Shown here: one piece after another, positions 44,932 through 53,017 of the stretch
Numbering within the stretch: position 1 is the stretch's first letter
Layout of the letters: each line of letters begins with the position of its first letter
NCBI RefSeq assembly: GCF_015234215.1
Contig: NZ_JADEKP010000004.1
Coordinates: 124,001-188,000 of the forward strand
DNA length: 64,000 bases
Direction: 5' to 3'
Source of the DNA: Clostridium chrysemydis
GTDB lineage: Bacteria > Bacillota > Clostridia > Clostridiales > Clostridiaceae
The notes under the pieces: model-generated
Seen by the model: the letters and a program-made list of their open reading frames with translations, nothing else
Told to the model about the DNA's origin: nothing
The model's database searches: none
Position numbers and translations under genes: made by a program

Positions 44932-46322
44932 TGGATAATTTAGATAGAATGAAAAGAATTCCTGTTTTAGAACAAGAAGCTAAGGTTCGTAATAGAAACT
45001 TTAACGAGGTTTGTTTGGGGTATAGAGAAGAAGAGGCAGTTAAAGAGGCTAACAGGTGCTTAGGGTGTAAAAACCCAAGGTGCGTAGGAAATTGCCCTGT
45101 AAATGTAGATATACCTGAATTTATAAAAGGAATTAAAGAGGAAAATTTTGAAGGAGCTATAAAAGCAATAGCAAAATCATCATCTCTTCCAGCTGTGTGT
45201 GGGAGAGTTTGTCCTCAAGAAAGCCAATGCGAGGGTGCTTGTGTCCTTGGAATAAAAGGAGAGCCAGTATCTATAGGTAAGCTTGAAAGGTTTGCAGCTG
45301 ATTGGTCTAGAGAAAACGAAATAGATCTATCAGAAATAGAGACTAAACTAAATAAAAAAGTAGCAGTTATTGGAAGTGGACCAGCGGGGCTTACTTGTGC
45401 TGGTGATTTAGCAAAACTAGGGTATGACGTTACTATATTTGAAGCTCTTCACGAGCCAGGTGGAGTTTTAGTTTATGGTATTCCAGAGTTTAGACTTCCA
45501 AAAGATACTGTAGTTAAAAGTGAAATAGAAAATGTTAAAAAGCTTGGAGTAAAGATTGAGACTAATGTAATTATAGGTAGAACTATTACTATAGATGAGC
45601 TTTTTGAAGAGGAAGGTTTTGAAGCTGTGTTTGTAGGTTCTGGAGCTGGACTTCCAAAGTTTATGGGAATAAAGGGTGAAAACTCTAACGGAGTATTTTC
45701 AGCAAACGAGTTTTTAACTAGAAATAATTTAATGAAAGCTTTTAAAGAAGGATATGAAACTCCTATAAAGCTTGGAAAAAAAGTTTGTGTTGTAGGTGGA
45801 GGAAATGTTGCTATGGATGCAGCTAGAACTGCACTTAGACTCGGTGCTGAAACGCATATAGTTTATAGAAGAGGCTTAGATGAGCTTCCAGCTAGAATAG
45901 AAGAAATTCATCATGCTAAAGAAGAAGGGATAATCTTTGATGTTTTAACAAATCCTATAGAGATTTTAAGTGATGAAAACGGCTGGGTTTCTGGAATGAA
46001 ATGCGTTAAAATGGAACTCGGAGAAGCTGACGAATCAGGAAGAAGAAGACCTAAAGAAATAGAAGGATCAGAATTTATAATAGATTTTGATACTGTAATA
46101 ATGTCTCTTGGAACTTCACCAAACCCTCTTATTTCTTCCACTACAGAAGGTTTAGAAATAAATAAGAGAGGATGTATAGTTGCAAATGAAGACGGAATAA
46201 CATCTAGAGAAGGAGTTTTTGCGGCAGGAGATGCAGTAACTGGAGCTGCAACTGTAATACTTGCTATGGGAGCTTCTAAAAAAGCAGCAAAAGCTATACA
46301 TGAATACTTAAATAAAGAGTAA
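44931..46322 (+). CDS. nfnB: NADH-dependent reduced ferredoxin:NADP+ oxidoreductase, large subunit NfnB
   Basis: This 463-residue glutamate-synthase-small-subunit-like flavoprotein has N-terminal [4Fe-4S] cluster cysteines (CLGCKNPRCVGNCPV and CGRVCPQESQCEGAC), the FAD Rossmann motif VIGSGPAGLTCAGDLAKLG and the NADP-binding motif VVGGGNVAMDAARTALRLG. GVFAAGDAVTGAATVILAMG forms the terminal FAD contact. Similar proteins are often annotated gltA, but the tight linkage (ATGA-type overlap) with nfnA and the absence of a GltB large subunit identify NfnB. It supplies NADPH from NADH plus reduced ferredoxin, complementing Bcd-Etf and hydrogenase. Confidence 0.93.
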   Translation: MDNLDRMKRIPVLEQEAKVRNRNFNEVCLGYREEEAVKEANRCLGCKNPRCVGNCPVNVDIPEFIKGIKEENFEGAIKAIAKSSSLPAVCGRVCPQESQCEGACVLGIKGEPVSIGKLERFAADWSRENEIDLSEIETKLNKKVAVIGSGPAGLTCAGDLAKLGYDVTIFEALHEPGGVLVYGIPEFRLPKDTVVKSEIENVKKLGVKIETNVIIGRTITIDELFEEEGFEAVFVGSGAGLPKFMGIKGENSNGVFSANEFLTRNNLMKAFKEGYETPIKLGKKVCVVGGGNVAMDAARTALRLGAETHIVYRRGLDELPARIEEIHHAKEEGIIFDVLTNPIEILSDENGWVSGMKCVKMELGEADESGRRRPKEIEGSEFIIDFDTVIMSLGTSPNPLISSTTEGLEINKRGCIVANEDGITSREGVFAAGDAVTGAATVILAMGASKKAAKAIHEYLNKE

Positions 46323-46325
46323 AAT

Positions 46326-46376
46326 AAAAAGAGGATGCTAAAATTACAGTATTGTAATAAGGCACCTCTTTTATTA
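46326..46376 (+). terminator. Terminator after nfnAB
   Basis: AAAAGAGG and CCTCTTTT close an imperfect stem-loop, followed by ATTATATTT. Confidence 0.65.
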
Positions 46377-46463
46377 TATTTAATAAAAGGACATTAGATT
46401 TTAATATAATTATGTTATAATAAAGAAATATAATTAATCAATAATTATTATGGAGTGTGTAAA

Positions 46464-46874
46464 ATGTTAATAGATAAAGTAAAAAAATATTCAGATAAAG
46501 AAAAATATGATTTTAATTGTTCAGAGAGAATGTTATTTGCAGCAAGTGATGAGTACGGATTAAACGTATCAGAAGATGCTATGAAGGCTATGGCTTCCTT
46601 TGGTGGAGGAATGGGAATAGAGAGCATCTGCGGGGCAGCGACTGGGGCTATTTCTGTTATAGGGATAATATTTACTAAAGATAGAGCTCATGCTACACCA
46701 AAAGTTAGGGAGTTAACTATAGAATTTATGAATAAATTCCAAGATAAATTAAGAACTCATAATTGCGATGAATTAAAAAAAGAGTACAAAGATGAAGTAA
46801 AGGGCTGCGGTCACATGTTAGATACAGCAGCAATCATTTTAGATGAAATAATTATAAGAGAAAAAGGTGAGTAA
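46464..46874 (+). CDS. C-GCAxxG-C-C family protein (putative redox-active cysteine protein)
   Basis: This 136-residue protein has the family pattern: FNCSERML at the start (C), GGMGIESICGAATGAISVIG (C-GCAxxG-like, CGAATG), THNCDELKK and VKGCGHMLD later. Such proteins are common in anaerobes, often predicted to use the spaced cysteines for redox or metal binding; the biochemical function is unknown. ATG 46464 is chosen with TGGAG upstream, over GTG 46455. The following DNA glycosylase gene starts within a few bases, so the two are co-expressed. Confidence 0.85.
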   Translation: MLIDKVKKYSDKEKYDFNCSERMLFAASDEYGLNVSEDAMKAMASFGGGMGIESICGAATGAISVIGIIFTKDRAHATPKVRELTIEFMNKFQDKLRTHNCDELKKEYKDEVKGCGHMLDTAAIILDEIIIREKGE

Positions 46875-46875
46875 T

Positions 46876-47772
46876 TTGGATTTAAAAGATGTAAAGTATG
46901 AAGAAAACAAAGTTATATTAGAAGGGGTTAAAAACTTCAATATAAAGCAAATACTAGAGTGTGGTCAATGCTTTAGATGGGAAAAAATCAAAGAGATGGA
47001 TTACATAATTATAGCTTTTGGTAAAGTTATAGAAGTTATTCAAGAAGGGGATAATGTAACTATATTAAATTCAAACAAAGAAGATTTTAAAAATATTTGG
47101 TTTAAATATTTTGATTTAGAGAGAGATTACGGAAAGATAAAAGACGAGTTATCAAAAGATGAAACTTTAAAGCTTAGCGTAGAATACGGATACGGTATAA
47201 GACTTTTAAACCAAGAGCCTTTTGAACTTTTAATAAGCTTTATAATCTCAGCTAGAAATAGTATTCCTTCTATCAAAAAAACTATTTCTAAAATAAGTGA
47301 AAGATTTGGAGAAAAGATAGAGTATAATGGTGAAACTTACTACACTTTCCCAACTCCAGAAGAGCTTAAAGATGCTACAGAAGATGATATAAGAGAAACA
47401 GGTGCATCATTTAGAAGTAAATATATAGTTGATACTGTAAAAAATATAAATTCAGATTTAGATATAGAAGACGGAATTTATAACCTTTGCAGAATAGAAG
47501 GATTAAGTGATGATGATTGCCACAAAGCACTTCAAGAATTTAAAGGTGTAGGTGCTAAGGTAGCAGATTGCATAATGTTGTTTTCTATGGGTAAGTATTC
47601 AGGCTTCCCAGTAGATGTTTGGGTTAAAAGAGCTATGATGCATTTTTATGATGCAGAAGAGGGTTCTTTAAATAAAATAAGAATCTTTGCAAGAGATAGA
47701 TTTAAAAATTTAGCAGGCTTTGCACAACAATACTTGTTCTATTACGCAAGAGAAAACGGAATAAAATTATAA
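46876..47772 (+). CDS. ogg: 8-oxoguanine DNA glycosylase/lyase (OGG1 type)
   Basis: This 298-residue enzyme has an N-terminal OGG domain (NIKQILECGQCFRW, about 15-28) and a helix-hairpin-helix GPD domain. FKGVGAKVADC gives the Schiff-base lysine K228 and FPVDVW gives D247; the 19-residue separation equals K249/D268 in human OGG1. It excises 8-oxoguanine and nicks the abasic site. I place the start at TTG 46876 with AAAGGTGAG upstream; GTG 46867, overlapping the previous gene, is an alternative that adds three residues. Linkage to a cysteine redox protein suggests a role under oxidative stress. Confidence 0.93.
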   Translation: MDLKDVKYEENKVILEGVKNFNIKQILECGQCFRWEKIKEMDYIIIAFGKVIEVIQEGDNVTILNSNKEDFKNIWFKYFDLERDYGKIKDELSKDETLKLSVEYGYGIRLLNQEPFELLISFIISARNSIPSIKKTISKISERFGEKIEYNGETYYTFPTPEELKDATEDDIRETGASFRSKYIVDTVKNINSDLDIEDGIYNLCRIEGLSDDDCHKALQEFKGVGAKVADCIMLFSMGKYSGFPVDVWVKRAMMHFYDAEEGSLNKIRIFARDRFKNLAGFAQQYLFYYARENGIKL

Positions 47773-47786
47773 AAAGCATACAATAT

Positions 47787-47824
47787 AAAACCTTACAGTC
47801 TTTTGACTGTAAGGTTTTTTTTGT
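47787..47824 (+). terminator. Terminator after ogg
   Basis: AAACCTTACAGTC pairs with GACTGTAAGGTTT around TTTT, followed by a T run. Confidence 0.93.
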
Positions 47825-47987
47825 TGTATAAATTGACAAAATAACAAAAAAATGAAAATAACTTTCGAAAAAATATAAATATTTTCATGTAAATATGCTA
47901 AATTTATATAAATAAAAATGATAATTGAAATCAAATTAAATACATATTATTATAAAATTGTAAAATAAAACAAAATAAGGGGGAAAC

Positions 47988-49028
47988 ATGAAGAAGGGGA
48001 AATTAGACACATATAGTATTTTCTATGGTATTTCAATTACTATAGGGTTAGTTTTGTTCATGCTTGCTAGTTCTTCGATTTCTAATATTAATAAAAACTT
48101 CTTAAAGAGTGAGCCAAGCAAGAATAAAGTAATACAATTTGAAGGGGAAAAGGATATCCAAATTAAAGAAATCTTAGATGAGTTAAATAAAAATAAATTA
48201 ACTACTTGTTTAGCTTATTATGATTTTGAGAAAAATCATATATTAAAAACTATAGTTCAATTTGACGGAAATGATATGAGTGAAGATATGAGCTATGGAG
48301 AATTTTTTACAAAGGAAGAATTTAAAAATAGTGATAAATCAGAGGGAATATATGCTGTTAATTTAGCAGATAAAGAAGAAGTTAAGATTTTAGATGAAGA
48401 AATCTCAAAAAGAGGGAAGACTTATGTACCTAATGGTGAAATTATAATTCCTGAGAAACTATTTTATAAAAATTCAAAAGAGAAAGATTTAAAACTTAAT
48501 AATAGAGAGTATTTAGTTACAATACATGGTAATGAAAAAGAGATAGAAAATGGAGTTAAAGGCTTAGAGAAACTTATAAATAATAAATACAAAGGGACTA
48601 TTATGGAAGTTGATGGTGCAGTATCTGATGTAAACGGAGAGGAAACAAGATTATTTAAAAATTTAGTTTTTGCAGTTATTGTTATAGTCACTTTAAACTT
48701 AGTAGGAACATCATATCTTTTAATTGAAAACAGAAAAAAAGATTTAGTTATAAGAAAGGTATGTGGTGCTACAGATGAAGCTATTTTTAAGTTATACTTT
48801 AAATATTTATTTAAAACGACTATGATTTCTTTCCTTATATCGATAGTGATTCAATTTATCATTATAAAAATAACTGGAGGTACTATAGGGGATATAGACA
48901 TTAGATTTGCTAGTAATACTATACTGTATTCGTTCTTGATTTGTATCGCTTTTATCATTATAAATATACTGCCAGTTTATTCTAAGTTAACTAAGATAGA
49001 CTTAGTAGAACTTTTAAAGGAGGTATAG
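47988..49028 (+). CDS. FtsX/MacB-type ABC transporter permease 1
   Basis: This 346-residue permease has one N-terminal helix (about 10-31), a large outer domain (about 32-218), and three C-terminal helices (about 222-243, 272-294, 306-328). The cytoplasmic loop NRKKDLVIRKVCGATDEAIFKLYF is the type VII (MacB/FtsX) coupling motif. It forms a pair with the next gene (3-base gap) and an ATPase. Such complexes expel peptides or lipoproteins or transmit mechanical signals. No substrate gene is apparent nearby. GGGGGAAAC precedes ATG. Confidence 0.85.
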   Translation: MKKGKLDTYSIFYGISITIGLVLFMLASSSISNINKNFLKSEPSKNKVIQFEGEKDIQIKEILDELNKNKLTTCLAYYDFEKNHILKTIVQFDGNDMSEDMSYGEFFTKEEFKNSDKSEGIYAVNLADKEEVKILDEEISKRGKTYVPNGEIIIPEKLFYKNSKEKDLKLNNREYLVTIHGNEKEIENGVKGLEKLINNKYKGTIMEVDGAVSDVNGEETRLFKNLVFAVIVIVTLNLVGTSYLLIENRKKDLVIRKVCGATDEAIFKLYFKYLFKTTMISFLISIVIQFIIIKITGGTIGDIDIRFASNTILYSFLICIAFIIINILPVYSKLTKIDLVELLKEV

Positions 49029-49031
49029 GGA

Positions 49032-50330
49032 ATGTATAATGCTTTAAAGTCAATTAAATCTAAAAAGTTTATTATATTTCTTATGGTAGTTCAGTTTGCA
49101 TACGGTATAACTATCTTAAATGAAATTTATGGATTAGTTAATATAGCAAAGGATAAAAAAGCAAATTTTGAAAAAGTTGTACCTAGTTATAATTCTTATA
49201 TATTAGGAGTTAAAGGTGGACCTGATATTTATAATTATTATGGTGAACTTGAAAATATGTATAGCAAAATACTTAAGGAGACAGAGAATTCAAGATATAT
49301 AAATAAAATATATATAGCCCACCCATCTCTTGTTTATAGAGAAAATTATTGGGACGAAGAGATAGGTATGAAGTACGAATCAATAAATCCGTTAGGTATA
49401 GATGTATCTGATATAATAATAGATAGGAATTTTTATGAAAAATATGATTTTAAAGTTGTTAAAGGAAGAACTTTAAAAGAGAGCGATTTTGATAAAGATT
49501 ATAAAAAAGAAAATATACCTATACTTTTAGGAAATGAATATATAGAAAAGATTGATATAGGTCAAGTGCTTGAAAGAAGTAATGTAGCTTGGGTTGATAG
49601 AAAGAATTTGAAGGATATAGAAAAAGCTTTAAAAATGGAAAATGTGAAATTTGAGGTTGTTGGGATTTTAGAAAAAAATCCAATTCCTATCCCAACAGAA
49701 TCTATAAGCAGTATTTCATCAACAGTGTTCTATTCAAATGCAATTTCTGTAATACCATCTGTTAAAGGCTATATGAGTTATAATGCAGGAGAAGGGCTTG
49801 GAGGAACAGGCGTATATATTGAAGCTAAGGTTGGTGCAACGGACTCAAATATACAAAAAGAAATAGAGAAAATCATAAATAAGTATCTAAAAGAAAATAA
49901 AATTTCAGCTTCATTATCAGTTGAGTTAATAAAAATTGATAAAGCAGGGATAGAGTTAGGATTAGATAAAAATATAAATAATGCTAAAATGCTTGGTGGA
50001 GTTATGGTATTACTAAGTTTACTAGGTATAACAATTACTATGGTTGGAGATGTCAAAAAACGTAGGAAAGAGTTTGGAATAAAGATATCTCAAGGTGCTA
50101 GTCTTAAAGATTTATGCCTAGAGATTATGTTTGAAATAGGGATACTTATAAGTATCGCGATTATAATATCTTGGGCATTTATAATAAGCAGATATGGAAT
50201 AGAAGCTATCACAGTGAAAACAGCACAAAATAGTATTTTAGTAATAGTTATATCATCGATAATAACTTCATTACTACCGATATATGAAATGAAAAATTTA
50301 GAAGTTAAAGATCTTTTAAGGGGTAAATAA
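49032..50330 (+). CDS. FtsX/MacB-type ABC transporter permease 2
   Basis: This 432-residue second permease has a single N-terminal helix (about 13-32), a long outer domain (about 35-310) and three terminal helices. The loop KKRRKEFGIKISQGASLKDLCLEIMFE is the coupling helix typical of MacB/FtsX. The outer domain is unrelated in detail to the partner and carries the TES-type linker before NNAKMLGG. It overlaps functionally with the ATPase gene that begins 2 bases after its stop. I infer one heteromeric exporter; the cargo is unknown. Confidence 0.85.
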   Translation: MYNALKSIKSKKFIIFLMVVQFAYGITILNEIYGLVNIAKDKKANFEKVVPSYNSYILGVKGGPDIYNYYGELENMYSKILKETENSRYINKIYIAHPSLVYRENYWDEEIGMKYESINPLGIDVSDIIIDRNFYEKYDFKVVKGRTLKESDFDKDYKKENIPILLGNEYIEKIDIGQVLERSNVAWVDRKNLKDIEKALKMENVKFEVVGILEKNPIPIPTESISSISSTVFYSNAISVIPSVKGYMSYNAGEGLGGTGVYIEAKVGATDSNIQKEIEKIINKYLKENKISASLSVELIKIDKAGIELGLDKNINNAKMLGGVMVLLSLLGITITMVGDVKKRRKEFGIKISQGASLKDLCLEIMFEIGILISIAIIISWAFIISRYGIEAITVKTAQNSILVIVISSIITSLLPIYEMKNLEVKDLLRGK

Positions 50331-50332
50331 TT

Positions 50333-50995
50333 ATGAGTATTATAAACATTAAAGGCGTTAATAAAATTTATGGGAAAGATATATATGAAACTTATGCTTT
50401 AAAAAATATTGATTTAAAAGTAGAGAGTGGAGATATGATTGCTATTATGGGAACTTCAGGTTCTGGAAAATCAACTTTACTTAATATAATTGGTATGATA
50501 GATAAAGCTACTAAGGGAGAGTATAAGCTTCTTGGTAAAGAGGTTAAAAATCTAAATATAAGAGAAGTACCTAAACTTAGAAATAAAACTATAGGTTTTA
50601 TATTTCAGGAATTTAATTTACTTAATAATCAAGACATAGTATATAACACTATGATTCCATTACTATATTCAAACAATAAGAAGAAAATGAAAGAAAGATG
50701 TATAGAAGCTTTAAATAGCGTAGGCTTATCAAAGCATTTGCATAAAACCCCTAATGAATTATCAGGAGGGCAAAAGCAAAGAGTTGCTATAGCAAGAGCC
50801 ATTGTAAATAAACCAACAATAATCTTAGCAGATGAACCTACAGGAGCCTTAGATAAAAAAACAAGTGAAGAGATTTTAAATATATTCCAAAATCTAAATA
50901 ATGAAGGACAAACTATAATAATAGTAACTCATGACATAGATGTAGCTAATAGATGTAAAAGAATAATAAATATAGTTGACGGAGAAATTAAATAA
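50333..50995 (+). CDS. ABC transporter ATPase, MacB/LolD-type
   Basis: This 220-residue ATPase contains Walker A GTSGSGKST (about 41-49), the Q-loop FIFQEFNLL, the signature LSGGQKQRVAIARAI and Walker B IILADEPTGALD with the switch His in VTHD. The ADEPTGALD block and short length are typical of the MacB/LolD/FtsE class that couples to FtsX-like permeases. It is the last gene of the three-gene exporter operon, and a strong terminator follows at once. No two-component system of the BceRS kind is adjacent, so a bacitracin-type sensing module is not supported. Confidence 0.93.
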   Translation: MSIINIKGVNKIYGKDIYETYALKNIDLKVESGDMIAIMGTSGSGKSTLLNIIGMIDKATKGEYKLLGKEVKNLNIREVPKLRNKTIGFIFQEFNLLNNQDIVYNTMIPLLYSNNKKKMKERCIEALNSVGLSKHLHKTPNELSGGQKQRVAIARAIVNKPTIILADEPTGALDKKTSEEILNIFQNLNNEGQTIIIVTHDIDVANRCKRIINIVDGEIK

Positions 50996-51029
50996 AAATC
51001 GGGTAGGAAACTACCCGATTTTTTTTCTT
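50995..51029. terminator. Terminator after the ABC operon, overlapping the HNH gene end
   Basis: AAATCGGGTAG pairs with CTACCCGATTT around GAAA, followed by eight T residues. The 3' end and stop codon of the convergent HNH gene lie inside this element. Confidence 0.92.
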
Positions 51030-51340
51030 CTCTTTTTGATATTTATTTCTTTATCAGCTGGTACTGTATATAAAAACTTTAAGTATCTTTGAACCGAAGG
51101 GTGTGATTTTAATCTTTTAATAGTAAATAATCTTGCAGATAACTCTCTGTTATTAAATAAAGCATGTACCTGTCTGTGGCAAGTTTTACACATATGAGCA
51201 GTTTTAAACTCTTTTCCCCCTTTTTCTTTAGGGATAAGGTGATGCTTTGTAATTTCGTTAACTTCTCTTTCGCATAGCTCGCAAATATGAGTTATGTTTT
51301 CTTTAAATGTATTATTTATTGAAATCACCTCACAAATCAT
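51011..51340 (-). CDS. Small HNH-endonuclease-like protein
   Basis: This 109-residue protein has a compact zinc-finger/HNH core: CELCEREVNEITKHHLIPKEKGG, then CKTCHRQVHALF. The HH and distal H residues with two CxxC pairs fit the HNH nuclease fold (PF01844-like). Small chromosomal homologues in clostridia are uncharacterised. ATG 51340 lacks a clear ribosome site; GAGGTGA lies inside the gene and could serve a non-standard start near residue 8-10. The coding 3' end lies within the bidirectional terminator, and the divergent hydrogenase gene starts about 190 bases away. Confidence 0.75.
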   Translation of the reverse strand: MICEVISINNTFKENITHICELCEREVNEITKHHLIPKEKGGKEFKTAHMCKTCHRQVHALFNNRELSARLFTIKRLKSHPSVQRYLKFLYTVPADKEINIKKRRKKIG

Positions 51341-51411
51341 ATCTATACTATTATTATAATATAATTTTATGCTTTAGTTAACTTCCAAATACTACAAATA
51401 CTAAAAAGAGA

Positions 51412-51442
51412 TTCATAAAATACGCTATTGGTATTTTATGAA
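51412..51442. promoter_or_regulatory. Perfect 12+12 bp inverted repeat between HNH and hydrogenase genes
   Basis: TTCATAAAATAC and GTATTTTATGAA are exact reverse complements around GCTATTG. The site lies in the divergent promoter region, 85 bases before the hydrogenase start. No T run follows. It is a candidate operator for an unknown regulator. Confidence 0.6.
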
Positions 51443-51527
51443 ATTATAGAATATAAAAATTAATCATTATGATTCAATACAAAATATGGTAAAATTTATA
51501 ATATAATCAATTTGTTTTGGAGGTAGT

Positions 51528-53006
51528 ATGTTTCATTTTGAAACTCAATTGAGTAAATTAAAGCATGAAGTTCTAGCAGAAGTTGCTAGGTTATCTAAAG
51601 ATGGAGACCTCACTAAAGAAGAAATAGAAGGAATACCTTATAAGATAATTACAGGGGATAAACCTATTTATAGATGTTGTATCTACAAAGAAAGGGCGAT
51701 AGTTTTAGAGAGGGCTAAACTTGCAGGAGGATTTATGTCTAACGGTGATGTAGTAGATTGTGAACTTATAGATATAAGTCCTGATGAGCAGATTATTTAT
51801 ATTATTGAAGCAGCTTGCGATAGGTGCCCTATAAATAGGTATTCAGTTACAGATTCTTGTAGAAACTGTATAGCGCACAGATGCAAGGAAGCTTGTAATT
51901 TCGGAGCTATTTCAATTGTGAATGGACGAGCTTATATTAATCAAGAGATATGCAAAGAATGCGGAATGTGTAAAAAAGCATGCCCTTATGATGCAATTTC
52001 AGAAGTTATGAGACCTTGTAAGAGAGCTTGTCCGACTGGTGCATTAGATATAGGGATTGAAGATAGGAGAGCTGTTATTAAAAGTGACTTGTGTGTAAAT
52101 TGTGGAGGATGTATGAAAGCTTGTCCTTTTGGTGCAATATCAGATAAGAGTTTTATAGTGCCGGTTTCTAAGATACTATCTAAAAAAGAAGAAGTCTATG
52201 CAATAGTAGCGCCAGCTATAACAGGTCAGTTTGGAAACAAAGTAACTTACGGGCAAATAAAAAATGCTATAAAAAAACTAGGGTTTAAAGATATGGTAGA
52301 AGCTGCTTGTGGAGCAGATTTAGTTACAAAGGCTGAGTGTAGTGAATTTAAAGAAAGAATGGAAAACGGTGAAAAGTATATGACAAACTCTTGCTGTAGA
52401 GCTTTTGTTGAGTATGTGGAAAAGAAATATAACACAGAAAAAGATAAGATATCAAATACAGTTTCACCTATGATAGCTACAGGAAAAGTATTAAAACATA
52501 AGTATAAGGAATGTAAAACAGTATTTATAGGACCCTGTACAGCTAAAAAAAGTGAAGGAATAAAGTTTGGGAAAGACTCTATAGATTACGTTATAACTTT
52601 TGAAGAGTTATTTGCACTTTTAGATGCATTTGAGATAGATATAGAATCATTAGAAGACGATATAGTAGAAGATGGGACTATATTTGGAAGAAACTTTGGA
52701 ATGAGCGGAGGGGTGTCTACAGCTATAGAGAATTATATAAAAGAAAATAATTTAGAGATAGATTTTACTCCAGTTAAGGTATCTGGTGGGATAGAACTTA
52801 AGAAAACTTTAGCTATGGCTAAGTTAGGAAAGCTTAATGGAAACTTTATTGAAGGAATGATGTGTGAAGGCGGTTGTATTAATGGAGCCGGAGTTATAGT
52901 TCCAAGTAATAGAGCTAAAGCTTCTTTTATAAAGTTAAATAAAGTAAATTCTAAAGAAAACGCACTAGAAGTAGAGGGTATAGACTTAGAAAAAGAGAAA
53001 GATTAA
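51528..53006 (+). CDS. Monomeric [FeFe] hydrogenase, group B-like
   Basis: This 492-residue hydrogenase has an N-terminal accessory domain with several cysteine clusters: CDRCPINRYS...CRNCIAHRCKEAC, CKECGMCKKACPYDA, CKRACPTGAL and CVNCGGCMKACPFGA. The H-cluster domain follows. Its motifs are NSCCRAF (L1; C289 proton-transfer position, C290 ligand), GPCTAKKSEG (L2; C337) and MMCEGGCINGAG (L3; C446, C450), so all four cluster ligands are present. L1 has Arg where group A enzymes have Pro. This layout fits the group B monomeric hydrogenases of anaerobes, which probably use ferredoxin. GGAGGTAG precedes ATG. Maturases are not in the window. Confidence 0.92.
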   Translation: MFHFETQLSKLKHEVLAEVARLSKDGDLTKEEIEGIPYKIITGDKPIYRCCIYKERAIVLERAKLAGGFMSNGDVVDCELIDISPDEQIIYIIEAACDRCPINRYSVTDSCRNCIAHRCKEACNFGAISIVNGRAYINQEICKECGMCKKACPYDAISEVMRPCKRACPTGALDIGIEDRRAVIKSDLCVNCGGCMKACPFGAISDKSFIVPVSKILSKKEEVYAIVAPAITGQFGNKVTYGQIKNAIKKLGFKDMVEAACGADLVTKAECSEFKERMENGEKYMTNSCCRAFVEYVEKKYNTEKDKISNTVSPMIATGKVLKHKYKECKTVFIGPCTAKKSEGIKFGKDSIDYVITFEELFALLDAFEIDIESLEDDIVEDGTIFGRNFGMSGGVSTAIENYIKENNLEIDFTPVKVSGGIELKKTLAMAKLGKLNGNFIEGMMCEGGCINGAGVIVPSNRAKASFIKLNKVNSKENALEVEGIDLEKEKD

Positions 53007-53017
53007 GGGGAAATTAA

